Shown: positions 8,030 through 16,853 of the stretch, one piece after another
How the letters are laid out: every line of letters begins with the position of its first letter
How positions within the stretch are numbered: position 1 is the stretch's first letter
Assembly: GCA_017444015.1 (NCBI GenBank)
Contig: JAFSXN010000167.1
Location: 1 to 44,585 of the forward strand
Direction: 5' to 3'
Origin: Lachnospiraceae bacterium
GTDB taxonomy: Bacteria > Bacillota > Clostridia > Lachnospirales > Lachnospiraceae
Length of the DNA: 44,585 nucleotides
Made by a program: the position numbers and the translations under genes
Notes under the pieces: model-generated
What the model was told of the DNA's origin: nothing
Seen by the model: the letters and a program-made list of their open reading frames with translations, nothing else
The model's database searches: none

Positions 8030-9081
8030 TGGATTTAGCGCGATATACAGTTCCGGAGGATATGTCGATTCTGGATACTATGAGGGTGATTAATGACGGA
8101 GCAAGGGCTAACGCCTTTATCTGCCGGGACGGGAGGCTGCTCGCTGTAGTAACGGATGGTGATATTCGAAGATATATCATCAAATCCGGCGACCTGAACC
8201 AGCCCATCAGTAATATTGCCAATTATGATCCCATTTTCTTGTATGAAAAGGATCGCGCCAAGGCTGAGAAGCTGATGCGTAAGATGTCTATTACCGCTGT
8301 TCCTGTGGTGGATGACGGCAAGATGCTTCTCGATATTGTTTTTGCTGTCGAAAAAAGAAGCATAGTCTATCCTACTCTGAAGGTTCCGGTAGTTATTATG
8401 GCGGGCGGTAAGGGAACCCGACTGAAGCCATATACCGAGGTTTTACCCAAACCGTTGATACCTGTGGGGGATCGGACTATAACCGAGCATATCATGGATC
8501 GGTTTGAAAGGTACGGATGTACTCACTTTGATATGATCGTGAATCATAAGAAAAATTTTATCATGTCCTATTTTCGCGATCATGAGAGGAAAAGGGATAT
8601 AACCTTTGTGGAGGAGCCGGAATTCTGGGGCACCGCAGGCGGTCTTCGCTTGCTTTTTGGGAAGTATTCCGCTCCTTTTTTTGTGACCAACTGCGATATT
8701 CTGGTAGATGCGGACTACGAAGCGATTTTGAAAGCGCATAAAGAGCAGAATAATCTGATCACGCTCGTATGTGCTCGCAAGAAAATGACGATTCCTTACG
8801 GAACGATCAAGAAGAACGAAGAAGGTCAGATATTGGATTTAGAGGAGAAACCGGAGTTTTCTTTTTTGACGAATACCGGTTTGTATGTTGTTGAGCCTGA
8901 TTTTCTGCAAAGGATTCCGGAGAATACATTCATTCATATTACTGATTTGATCAAAAGCGGGATCAGGGATGGGATCAGAATAGGTACCTTTGTGATCGAT
9001 GAAGATCAGTGGATGGATATGGGGCAGATGGAGGAGTTGGAAAGGATGAAACGTCATCTGGAGCTAAAAGGTGAATTGTGA
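8029..9081 (+). CDS. ptmE: CBS-domain sugar-phosphate nucleotidyltransferase (PtmE-like)
   Basis: A 350-residue fusion. Residues 1-115 form a CBS pair (VVTDGDIRRYI and AVPVVDDGK are the typical ends of each repeat). Residues 118-350 form a sugar-1-phosphate nucleotidyltransferase with the GGKGTRLKPYTEVLPKPLIP signature at 126-145 and a WMDMGQ motif near the C terminus. In Campylobacter jejuni this architecture is PtmE, which makes GDP-glucosamine from glucosamine-1-phosphate as the entry to CMP-legionaminate. An AAGGA site lies seven bases upstream of the ATG. The GTGA at the end overlaps a 33-codon frame. The architecture is clear; guanylyl versus another nucleotide is inferred from the family. 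Confidence 0.85.
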   Translation: MDLARYTVPEDMSILDTMRVINDGARANAFICRDGRLLAVVTDGDIRRYIIKSGDLNQPISNIANYDPIFLYEKDRAKAEKLMRKMSITAVPVVDDGKMLLDIVFAVEKRSIVYPTLKVPVVIMAGGKGTRLKPYTEVLPKPLIPVGDRTITEHIMDRFERYGCTHFDMIVNHKKNFIMSYFRDHERKRDITFVEEPEFWGTAGGLRLLFGKYSAPFFVTNCDILVDADYEAILKAHKEQNNLITLVCARKKMTIPYGTIKKNEEGQILDLEEKPEFSFLTNTGLYVVEPDFLQRIPENTFIHITDLIKSGIRDGIRIGTFVIDEDQWMDMGQMEELERMKRHLELKGEL

Positions 9082-9179
9082 GTGAATTATACTGTATCAC
9101 GCATCCTTTGTATCCGAGGATGAAAGATCAGGATGCAGAGAATGTTATTACAGCCGTAAAAAACGGTGGGGTTTTATAG
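9078..9179 (+). CDS. 33-residue ORF, possible gene remnant
   Basis: A GTG at 9078 overlaps the ptmE stop in a GTGA arrangement, with AAAGG a few bases upstream. The frame runs 33 codons to a TAG at 9177-9179. The peptide starts SELYCITHPLYPRM and reads like the N terminus of a longer protein, not a finished small protein. It is followed at once by a sharply more AT-rich membrane-protein gene, so it may be the stub of a gene lost when that gene arrived. It could equally be a short coupling peptide. I do not recognise a family. Confidence 0.35.
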   Translation: MSELYCITHPLYPRMKDQDAENVITAVKNGGVL

Positions 9180-9185
9180 AAAAAG

Positions 9186-11273
9186 ATGAAATCTGAGTTA
9201 ATAGGAAAAGATAGCAAAAGACGCTCAAAAAAAATAATGGCGATTGGTCCATTTCTGCTGTTACTGCTTGTTTTTTGCATGGCTGGAAGCTATGTGCGGC
9301 TTTCCTTTTTTGACATAGCTAAATATCTTCTGACTCAGTCATTTATAATAATAGTTGGTTTTTCTGTACTCTCAGGTATTGGTTTTCAAGCGAAAGATAG
9401 TTTACAGAAGGTATTTTTTTCTTATGCTGTGGGATATTGTATAAGTATTCTGATATATTTTTTATCTCTGATATGGGGAATTCAGCATTATGTTATATTT
9501 CCCGCTTGTATTGTGGGACTTGTATCCTTGCTGAATCTGCAAAGATGTTCAAGAAAGGTAAGTTCTTCTGCATTTGAGGAGGAAATACCGGCAGATATTG
9601 TAGCGGCAGTTATGATTTTAATATGTGTCTGCTCTATCCTAATGTTTCTGGGAATGGAGGTGACTAATGAGTCTGCCTTATTGACGGGATACTCTAATAT
9701 TGACCAGGATTTGGCTTACTGGGTACATCATTCGCTCAATGCAACGAGAGGATATCCTCTTATGGATATCTCAAGTACGAATACATACTATTATAATCAT
9801 TATTTTACTAATCTACATATAGCATTCTTGCATTTTATAACAGGGATTGACCTTTATTCACTTTGTTTCGTTTTTAATGAATATGTGATTGTTTTTTTGG
9901 TTATAGGCGGGATATATACCCTGTTTAGAGAATTTGTAAGTGAAAAATACACACTTTTGGGGCTGGGAATACTTCTTTTTTGTGCTCCGGCACAGAATAA
10001 AGTGTTTTTGTTTTACATTGCGCATATTTACCTTGGCTCTCACGGGACAGCTGAGGGATACGCAATGGAAATGTTTTCGTTTTATGCTTTCTACAGATTC
10101 GTTTTTTCCAGTTCAGCTAAGACACGATGGACGATGCTGCTTCCAATCCTTATGCTTGGCGTAACTGCCGGTTTAAAAGGGCCTAATGGATTGGTGGTGC
10201 TTTTTGGCATCGGAGCCGGGTGCTTATATATGTTGTTCAATAAAGAAAAGCGGTCTGCCGGATTCATTGCCGGAATATTATATCTTCTGGTATTTGGACT
10301 TGTAGTAATATTTGTTCTGAGGGGGCCGGAACTGGAAGCTACATTGCGTGGAAATAATGTTCATTCCTTGTCCTTTTCATTTACAGATACACTTTTGCAT
10401 GCAGATTTTATGAAGGAATTGTATCAGAAACTTGTACTGTTGTCAGGACCGGTATTAGGGTATATTGGTTCTCTGATCTGCTATGTGTTTTTGTGTGCGA
10501 TTACGGTGAATGTTTTTCTTGTAGTCGCATTAATTGTCGGAATAAGCTTGATCAATAGGAGGAGACAAGAAAGCTCATTTGATTTGATGAGCTGTTTATC
10601 ATATAATAACGTTGTTATCATCTTGGAGATTATGATGTATCTTTTGGGGTTCCTGCTTTTTATCTTCATAAGTCATAAGCAGTTTTCTCAGACATATTTT
10701 GCATTTGCAGGATATCCCTTTGGGTTGCTTGCAGCCTTATCCGTGCTTAGTAAGGAAACCGTAAAAGAGATGACAAGAAAGAAGTGGTTGATTTCCATTG
10801 AGGTATTGTCAATTTTGATCGGTCTGAAACCAACGATAGGATCTTTTCAGCCGTATATTCACGATTCATTGTTGAAGATGCAGGGGATCATTGAAGAAAA
10901 ACCATTGACTGGAAGCAGTTTAACACGAGAGGAACAAGAAGGCCTTCTATGGATTCGAGATCATTTGAAGGATGATGCGGTATTAATAACAAATAAGACT
11001 TTTGCTTGGAGTCATTCTTACTTATCCAGTTTTTTTACGGAACGGCAATTTTATGTTGAGAGCCTTGCAGGGAACAAAGAAAAAGTTGAATTGGTACGTG
11101 CGTATTTTACTGGCGAACCAGGTACAGATGAAAAAATAAAACGTGAAGGAATAGATTATGCTGTATTATATAGAAATGTTGACGAATATGCGGCTCCTGT
11201 TTTTGGAGATCCAGTCTATGAAAATGGTGCTATTATAGTTTTACAATTACAGGAAATGGATGGACTGGAATAA
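9186..11273 (+). CDS. Multispanning membrane protein, possible GT-C type glycosyltransferase
   Basis: A 695-residue polytopic protein with a dozen or more hydrophobic segments over residues 15-540. A soluble C-terminal part (about 575-695) begins REEQEGLLWIRDHLKDDAV, a layout common in lipid-linked-sugar GT-C enzymes and related glycan membrane proteins. The first large loop holds NIDQDLAYWVHHSLN and NTYYYNHYFTNLH, where GT-C proteins place an acidic catalytic residue; this is suggestive only. No good Shine-Dalgarno precedes the ATG, and translation may depend on coupling to the small ORF before it. Base composition is clearly AT-richer than the flanking genes, with many TTT, ATA and TTA codons, which suggests separate acquisition. 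It may transfer a sugar across the membrane or onto a lipid carrier. Confidence 0.6.
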   Translation: MKSELIGKDSKRRSKKIMAIGPFLLLLLVFCMAGSYVRLSFFDIAKYLLTQSFIIIVGFSVLSGIGFQAKDSLQKVFFSYAVGYCISILIYFLSLIWGIQHYVIFPACIVGLVSLLNLQRCSRKVSSSAFEEEIPADIVAAVMILICVCSILMFLGMEVTNESALLTGYSNIDQDLAYWVHHSLNATRGYPLMDISSTNTYYYNHYFTNLHIAFLHFITGIDLYSLCFVFNEYVIVFLVIGGIYTLFREFVSEKYTLLGLGILLFCAPAQNKVFLFYIAHIYLGSHGTAEGYAMEMFSFYAFYRFVFSSSAKTRWTMLLPILMLGVTAGLKGPNGLVVLFGIGAGCLYMLFNKEKRSAGFIAGILYLLVFGLVVIFVLRGPELEATLRGNNVHSLSFSFTDTLLHADFMKELYQKLVLLSGPVLGYIGSLICYVFLCAITVNVFLVVALIVGISLINRRRQESSFDLMSCLSYNNVVIILEIMMYLLGFLLFIFISHKQFSQTYFAFAGYPFGLLAALSVLSKETVKEMTRKKWLISIEVLSILIGLKPTIGSFQPYIHDSLLKMQGIIEEKPLTGSSLTREEQEGLLWIRDHLKDDAVLITNKTFAWSHSYLSSFFTERQFYVESLAGNKEKVELVRAYFTGEPGTDEKIKREGIDYAVLYRNVDEYAAPVFGDPVYENGAIIVLQLQEMDGLE

Positions 11274-11288
11274 AATCGAGGTAAAGAT

Positions 11289-12788
11289 TTGAAAAGGCAA
11301 AATAGCAGCAGACTGAAATATATTTTTATTAACCTTTCCATGTGCGAAAAGCTTCTTTCATGGACTCTTCCGAAGTTTGTATATGCGATGGGGATAGAAG
11401 AGGCTGCGGGATATCAGCCGGTGATTCTGGATTGGGAAAGGGATCTGGAATCGGAACCGGTTTATCAGAAGTTTGGCGCTGATTTTGTAAGTATCCGAAA
11501 GCTGAGAAGCGATAATATCAGTGGCTTTTTTTCGGCATTAGTCAGTGTCTGCAGGCTTTTTGTTTTTCATAACAGCGGAGCTAACCTTGTCAATTACCAG
11601 TATCACGGAGCGTATATCGGGGGGATGATATATGACAAGCTTGTACGCTTTGGAAAAGAAAAAATCTATACGATTGACCGCATGAAATTCCGAAGAGATT
11701 TCGGCAAGGTCCTGGGGATGGTCTGGCTTGCGGATACGATGGAGAAATACTTCGGAAGACATTCCGGCAGTCTCCTCGTTATGGATGATTTTGCTTTCGA
11801 CGAGGGTATTATGACTATGGAAGCCGTTCTGCAGGATGTTGAGGTAAGGGAAAGTTCTTCTCTCTATGAGGGAGAGCTTGGTATAACAAAAGAAGAGATC
11901 AGAACAAATAAATGCAGCAGGATGCATAGCCAGGTCAAAGCAATCTATGATGCTCAAAAACCTTCCGATGATCCGTTTTATGAGGAATATGCGAAGGAAT
12001 ATTTTTTGAAGAGATTAGAGATCGTGACAGATAAGCAAAGTCTGCGCCCGTCCAGAGAAGAGTTTGTGGAGAAGCTGCATACGGATCCGGAGAAAAAAAA
12101 TGTGTTTATCCTTGCGAGCTGTTTTGCGGATATTGCGCATGGAAAGGCAGATTATCTGTTCAGCGATTATTATGTGTTTACAGAAAAAACACTGGAAGCG
12201 ACGAAAAAGCTTTCAAATGCTAACTGGATCATAAAAGCTCATCCATACTACCATAAGCTCTATAACGAGGAAAACCTTACGATCGAGCTTTACGAAAAAT
12301 ATAAAAATCCGAACCTGTATTATATGCCGGAGGAATGGGATAAAGCAGACCTTAGCGAAATAGCTGATGTGATTATTACCGCCATAGGATCCGGCGGGAA
12401 TGAATATGCCTGTATTGGTATTCCTGTAATCCTTACAGCTTACGGTCCCTACTCCGGGTATGGATTTACGGAAGAGCCGGAAACAACAGAAGAATACTTT
12501 GAGCTATTGGGTCATATCGATAGCTTGGAGAGACTAAGTGAAAGGCAGAAAACCGAAGCGAAGAAGCTGCTTTTCTGCAGCAAAAGAAGTACCTATCAAA
12601 ATATAGAAGATGATGAGTTCTCTGAATTATATATGAAAAACAGAGAATTGTTTTTCTCAGGCAAGAGGTCGCTCTCGGTGACAAACGAAAGCTTCAGGAA
12701 AGAGTTGGAACAAAGCTTTCCGGATAAGGAAGCCTTTCGAAAAACGATATGGTACCAAAGGGGAAATAACTATCAACGAAGGGTATGA
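11289..12788 (+). CDS. GT-B-like surface polysaccharide glycosyltransferase (putative)
   Basis: A soluble protein of about 499 residues starting at TTG 11289, with GAGGT about six bases upstream. The C-terminal half has the look of capsule or teichoic-type GT-B transferases: a strand ending WIIKAHPYYHKL, then ADVIITAIGSGGNEYACIGIPVI. The latter resembles the nucleotide-binding loop in which a conserved Gly/Ser-Gly-x-x-x-E contacts the donor. The N-terminal half (MCEKLLSWTLPKFVYAMGI) is not recognisable to me. Composition returns to the locus average after the AT-rich gene before it. It probably adds a sugar made in this locus to a glycan; donor and acceptor are unknown. A non-catalytic polysaccharide export protein is the main alternative. 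Confidence 0.5.
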   Translation: MKRQNSSRLKYIFINLSMCEKLLSWTLPKFVYAMGIEEAAGYQPVILDWERDLESEPVYQKFGADFVSIRKLRSDNISGFFSALVSVCRLFVFHNSGANLVNYQYHGAYIGGMIYDKLVRFGKEKIYTIDRMKFRRDFGKVLGMVWLADTMEKYFGRHSGSLLVMDDFAFDEGIMTMEAVLQDVEVRESSSLYEGELGITKEEIRTNKCSRMHSQVKAIYDAQKPSDDPFYEEYAKEYFLKRLEIVTDKQSLRPSREEFVEKLHTDPEKKNVFILASCFADIAHGKADYLFSDYYVFTEKTLEATKKLSNANWIIKAHPYYHKLYNEENLTIELYEKYKNPNLYYMPEEWDKADLSEIADVIITAIGSGGNEYACIGIPVILTAYGPYSGYGFTEEPETTEEYFELLGHIDSLERLSERQKTEAKKLLFCSKRSTYQNIEDDEFSELYMKNRELFFSGKRSLSVTNESFRKELEQSFPDKEAFRKTIWYQRGNNYQRRV

Positions 12789-12809
12789 TAAAAAACAGCA
12801 GGATTGATT

Positions 12810-14012
12810 ATGAAAGAAAAACTTGCAATTTTTGGCGGAAAACCGGTCAGGACAGAAAGAATCTATTATGGAAGACAATGGGTAGAGGAAGAGGACATTA
12901 ACGAGGTGTCCCAGGTACTAAGGAGCCCGCTTATTACTTGTGGTCCCCGGGTCACCAGACTGGAGCAGAGGCTCTGTGAATATACGGGTGCTAAATATGC
13001 GGTTGCGGTATCAAGCGGAACAGCCGCCCTTCATTGTGCCTGTATAGCTGCCGGTATAGGGGAAGGGGATGAGGTTATTACTACGCCGCTTACGTTTGCG
13101 GCCAGTGCGAATTGTGCATTATATTGCGGAGGCCGGCCGGTATTTGCGGACGTCGATCCGGATACCTACAATATTTCCCCAAAGAGTATAGAAAACAATA
13201 TTACAGAGAGAACCAAAGCTGTTGTCGCGGTCGATTATACCGGTCAGGCCGTTATGCTTGATGAGATCAGACAAATCTGCAGAGAGCACAAGCTGTGTTT
13301 GATTGAGGATGCGGCTCATTCCATCGGAACCGCTTACAAGGGAAGGAAGGTAGGAAGTATTGCGGATATGACTACTTTTAGCTTCCACCCGGTTAAAACA
13401 GTTACAGGAGGGGAAGGCGGGGCTGTTCTGACAAACGACAAAGCCTTGTATGAAAAGCTGCTGTTAGCAAGGGGGCACGGAATCGTTCACGATGAGGAGC
13501 TGATGGAAGAGGCACCGCACGAAGGCGATTGGTACTATGAGCAGATATCACTGGGCTTTAATTACCGAATGACAGATTTTCAGGCTGCTCTGATAGACAG
13601 CCAGATGAATCGTCTGGATGAGTTTGTCAGACGCAGAAGGGCGATTGTTGCCAGGTATAACGAGGTCTTTTCCGAGATGCCTGAGTTAATTATTCAAAAG
13701 GAGATACCGGAGTCGGATACATGTCGGCATCTATATATACTGCGGCTTAACCTGGATAGATTGTCATGCAGCAGGAGAGAGTTTTATGATGCGATGAGCG
13801 CGGAAAATATTCAGTGTCAGGTGCATTATGTTCCGGTGTACTGGTTCCCTTATTATAAACATTTGGGTTTTCAGAGGGGCTTGTGTCCGGAAGCGGAAAA
13901 AATATACAGCGGGATTATGAGCATTCCGTTATATCCTAAAATGTCTGATAATGATGTGGAGGATGTAATCCGTGCTGTGAAAAAGCTTGTCCGGTTTTAC
14001 AGTCTTCTTTGA
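12810..14012 (+). CDS. pseC: PseC-like UDP-4-amino-sugar aminotransferase
   Basis: A 400-residue DegT/DnrJ/EryC1/StrS aminotransferase. FSFHPVKTVTGGEGG contains the PLP Schiff-base lysine, unlike RfbH at the start of the locus. The match extends through SSGTAALH, EDAAHSIGTAYKG, the LGFNYRMTDFQAAL block and a late VHYVPVYWFPYY / SIPLYPKMS pair typical of PseC, which aminates the 4-keto sugar in pseudaminic acid synthesis. I start at ATG 12810, since AGGA lies six bases upstream; a TTG at 12804 adds two residues. The 4-keto substrate would come from a PseB dehydratase, which is absent here. LegC, or a transaminase for another 4-keto sugar, is the main alternative. Confidence 0.8.
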   Translation: MKEKLAIFGGKPVRTERIYYGRQWVEEEDINEVSQVLRSPLITCGPRVTRLEQRLCEYTGAKYAVAVSSGTAALHCACIAAGIGEGDEVITTPLTFAASANCALYCGGRPVFADVDPDTYNISPKSIENNITERTKAVVAVDYTGQAVMLDEIRQICREHKLCLIEDAAHSIGTAYKGRKVGSIADMTTFSFHPVKTVTGGEGGAVLTNDKALYEKLLLARGHGIVHDEELMEEAPHEGDWYYEQISLGFNYRMTDFQAALIDSQMNRLDEFVRRRRAIVARYNEVFSEMPELIIQKEIPESDTCRHLYILRLNLDRLSCSRREFYDAMSAENIQCQVHYVPVYWFPYYKHLGFQRGLCPEAEKIYSGIMSIPLYPKMSDNDVEDVIRAVKKLVRFYSLL

Positions 14013-14081
14013 GGGAAAAGTTATTGCAGAACCTTTTTACCGAACATTTTACGCAGGAGTCGAGAAAAAGAGGAGGTAAGG

Positions 14082-15086
14082 ATGGACTTAAATGAACAGC
14101 AGAATAAAAGGGTATATAGTGATAGTGTCACCAGATGGTCCAGAGATGAAGTACTTACAAACAAGTGGGGAGACCGCTATCTGGAATATCGTAAAAGATG
14201 GAACGGAGAGGTTGCAAAGGAAGGAGATATCGGGGATTTTCCGATGGAATATAATCTTCAGCTGGTTCACGGCTGTAATCTCGCCTGTGCAATCTGTCAC
14301 AGTTCGAAGTGGACGAATAAAAGGATTGATGCTGAAATACTGAAAAGCGTTATGGAAGAGGCAAAGGAGCATCACTTGTGTTCCTGCTCCTTTGGAATGG
14401 ATTCGGAATCCTTTATGGATACGGAGCTGCTTTTTCAGGCGATTGATATGGCTTCTGATGCAGGAGTGATGGATATTCTTATCGGAACAAATGGTCTTCT
14501 ACTGACAGAGGAGACAGCGAAACGAGTTATTTCATCAGGGGTGGTTTCGCTAATAAAGATCTCCATAGATGCTTATACAGCGGAAACCTATCAAACGATT
14601 CGCAGATCCAATCAGTTTGACAGGGTAGTAGATAATGTGATCCGCATGGTAGAATTAAGAGATCAGATGAGTGCATCACTTCCACAGATACGGGTATCCT
14701 TTTGTAAAACCTATGCCAATAAGGAGGAGGAAAAGGATTTTATCAATAAATGGGAAAGGATTGTAGATCAGGTTGATATTCAGAATTATTCCAATCTGGT
14801 AGGTGTGTTTCAGGATGTTGGCCAGGGTAAGAAGATAGAATCCGATACCTGTAAAGATCCCTTCCGCAGAGTTGCGATTCTTGCAGACGGAACAGTTCAG
14901 TGCTGCTGTAATAACTATGAAGAGATTCAGCCCGAAATCATTCTGGGCAATGTCAGGGAGCATTCTGTTTATGAACTGTGGCACAGCGATAAGATGAAAA
15001 AGATTCAGAAGATGTTTTTGAATAAGGATCAGGCAGCCTATCCTGAGTATTGTAAGAAATGTCTGAATTCATTTTATGACTTTTAA
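14082..15086 (+). CDS. Radical SAM protein with C-terminal cysteine (SPASM-like) region
   Basis: A 334-residue radical SAM enzyme. The CX3CX2C cluster motif is Cys65, Cys69, Cys72 (HGCNLACAICHSS). A TIM-barrel-like core follows with ILIGTNGLLL and ISIDAYTAETYQTIRRS. The C terminus has a cysteine-rich ending (CKDP, QCCCNN, YCKKC) that could bind one or more auxiliary Fe-S clusters as in SPASM/twitch proteins. GGAGG sits six bases before the ATG. Placed between PseC-like and PseF-like genes, it probably acts on a sugar intermediate (epimerisation, dehydrogenation or deoxygenation), or on a peptide or amino-acyl group. No known nonulosonate enzyme of this kind comes to mind, so the reaction is open. 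No B12-binding domain is visible. Confidence 0.75.
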   Translation: MDLNEQQNKRVYSDSVTRWSRDEVLTNKWGDRYLEYRKRWNGEVAKEGDIGDFPMEYNLQLVHGCNLACAICHSSKWTNKRIDAEILKSVMEEAKEHHLCSCSFGMDSESFMDTELLFQAIDMASDAGVMDILIGTNGLLLTEETAKRVISSGVVSLIKISIDAYTAETYQTIRRSNQFDRVVDNVIRMVELRDQMSASLPQIRVSFCKTYANKEEEKDFINKWERIVDQVDIQNYSNLVGVFQDVGQGKKIESDTCKDPFRRVAILADGTVQCCCNNYEEIQPEIILGNVREHSVYELWHSDKMKKIQKMFLNKDQAAYPEYCKKCLNSFYDF

Positions 15087-15115
15087 TCGTAAGGAAGAGG
15101 ATTCAGAGGAACGAG

Positions 15116-15808
15116 ATGTTAAGACTTGCGATTATTACTGCCCGAGGCGGCAGTAAACGTATTCCTAAAAAGAATATCAGAAATTTTCTGGGGAAACCTA
15201 TTATTTCATACAGTATTACAGAAGCCTTAGGAAGCGGGCTGTTTGATGAAGTGATGGTTTCAACGGATAGTGAAGAAATAGCTGGGATCGCAGGGAAATT
15301 CGGAGCGAAGATACCTTTTATGCGAAGTACTGAAAACTCCGATGATCATTCGGATACTGCGGATGTTCTGCTAGAGGTTCTGTCGGCTTATGAAAAGGCC
15401 GGATGTGTATTTGAAGAATTTTGCTGTATTTATCCGACGGCACCCTTTATTACAGCAGAGAAGCTGATTGAAAGTCATAAGCTTCTGTCAGGCAGTGTGT
15501 GGAATGTTGTTCCGATGGTTCCCTTTTCGTTTCCGCCCCAGAGGGGAATGGTCCTTCGGGATGGTTTTATGAAGCCGTTAGATCCGGTATCCATTGAGAT
15601 GCGCTCCCAGGATCTGGAAACGGTTTATCATGATGCCGGGCAGTTTTACTGGTGTAAAACGGAGAGATTTTTAGAGAACAAAAGTGTGCTGTCAGAGCAC
15701 ACGGTCCCGTTTATCGTATCGGAGCTTGAGGTTCAGGATATCGATAATGAAACCGATTGGAAACTGGCGGAATTGAAATACCGGTCAATGAGAGAAGAGC
15801 ATGCGTAA
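15116..15808 (+). CDS. pseF: Pseudaminic acid-type cytidylyltransferase (PseF)
   Basis: A 230-residue CMP-nonulosonate synthetase. The N-terminal ITARGGSKRIPKKNI is the PseF variant of the CTP loop (GGSKRIP). STDSEEIAGIA, FCCIYPTAPFI, FPPQRGM and YHDAGQFYW follow in the order seen in PseF proteins. The enzyme activates pseudaminic or a closely related acid with CTP for glycosyltransfer. It has a good GAGGA ribosome site and overlaps the following synthase gene by 8 bases. It differs clearly from the cytidylyltransferases at 3962 and 7262, so the locus may make more than one CMP-acid. I see no missing motif. Confidence 0.85.
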   Translation: MLRLAIITARGGSKRIPKKNIRNFLGKPIISYSITEALGSGLFDEVMVSTDSEEIAGIAGKFGAKIPFMRSTENSDDHSDTADVLLEVLSAYEKAGCVFEEFCCIYPTAPFITAEKLIESHKLLSGSVWNVVPMVPFSFPPQRGMVLRDGFMKPLDPVSIEMRSQDLETVYHDAGQFYWCKTERFLENKSVLSEHTVPFIVSELEVQDIDNETDWKLAELKYRSMREEHA

Positions 15809-16853
15809 AAGAATCAGTGAACAACTTAATAAAAAGGATATGGAGCCTTTCATTATTGCGGAGGCTGGGATTAACCATAACGGAGATATAAATCTTGCCA
15901 GGAAAATGATCAGAGCCGCGAAGGAGGCAGGGGCGGATGCGGTTAAATTTCAAACCTTCAAGGCAGAAGAATTTGTACAGGATAAAACCCTGACTTATAC
16001 CTACCAGTCACAGGGCGTTACGGTTACAGAGTCTATGCTGGAAATGTTTAAGAGAAATGAATTCTCAAAAGAGGAATGGAAGGATCTGAAAGCATTTTGT
16101 GATAAAGAAGAGATTACTTTTTTATCCACTCCGGAAAACTACTCCGATCTGCAACTGTTGATTCCTCTGGGGATTGAGGCGGTAAAGGTTGGTTCGGACG
16201 ATTTTACCAATCTGCCGTTGATGCGAGACTTCGCTGAGAAGGGACTTCCGATGATGATTTCCTGCGGAATGGCTGATGAGGAGGAAATAGCCCAGACCCT
16301 GCAGGTGGTCAGGGAAAATTCAAACCAGCCCATTGTATTGTTTTTATGTACCTCAGAATATCCGACTCCGCCGGAGGATGTAAATCTTTTAAAACTGACT
16401 TCCATCGCAGATAAGTTTCCTTACGTTATTCCAGGACTATCCGATCATACGGAGGGTTCGCAGGCCGCAATAGCCGCAGTGGCGCTGGGAGCCAGAGTGT
16501 TTGAAAAGCATTTTACCATGGATCACAATCTTCCCGGACCTGATCATTGGTTCTCAGCGGAGCCTGAAGAGCTTAAGAATTGGATCGGTTCGATTCGTAA
16601 AACGTATAGAATGTTAGGGAGTAAAAAGCTGATTCCGACTGAGAAAGAGAGGGAAATGCGTGACCTGGCAAGGAGAAGTATTACTACCTTAAAACAGATT
16701 GGGAAGGGTGAGGTGTTCGATGAGACGAATCTGTGCATGAGAAGACCGGGAACCGGTATTCCCGGCAGGAAATGGGATGCGGTAATCGGCAAGAAGGCTG
16801 CGAGGGATATAGCAAAGGGGATTCAGCTGCAAGCAGAGGATATTGATGAATAA
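15801..16853 (+). CDS. neuB: NeuB-family nonulosonic acid synthase with SAF domain
   Basis: A 350-residue synthase that condenses a free N-acylamino sugar with phosphoenolpyruvate. The TIM barrel begins FIIAEAGINHNGD and continues with DAVKFQTFKAE, FLCTSEYPTPPEDV, GLSDHTEGS and EKHFTMDHNLPGPDHWFS. Residues about 285-350 form the antifreeze-like SAF lid (RSITTLKQIGKGE, MRRPGTGI). The EAGINHNGD form is that of NeuB/LegI, not the EMSGNHN form of typical PseI, although it sits among Pse-like genes. It is the only synthase in the window and may serve both gene sets. Start 15801 overlaps the previous gene; an internal ATG at 15840 begins exactly at the conserved core and is a possible alternative. 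Confidence 0.85.
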   Translation: MRKRISEQLNKKDMEPFIIAEAGINHNGDINLARKMIRAAKEAGADAVKFQTFKAEEFVQDKTLTYTYQSQGVTVTESMLEMFKRNEFSKEEWKDLKAFCDKEEITFLSTPENYSDLQLLIPLGIEAVKVGSDDFTNLPLMRDFAEKGLPMMISCGMADEEEIAQTLQVVRENSNQPIVLFLCTSEYPTPPEDVNLLKLTSIADKFPYVIPGLSDHTEGSQAAIAAVALGARVFEKHFTMDHNLPGPDHWFSAEPEELKNWIGSIRKTYRMLGSKKLIPTEKEREMRDLARRSITTLKQIGKGEVFDETNLCMRRPGTGIPGRKWDAVIGKKAARDIAKGIQLQAEDIDE

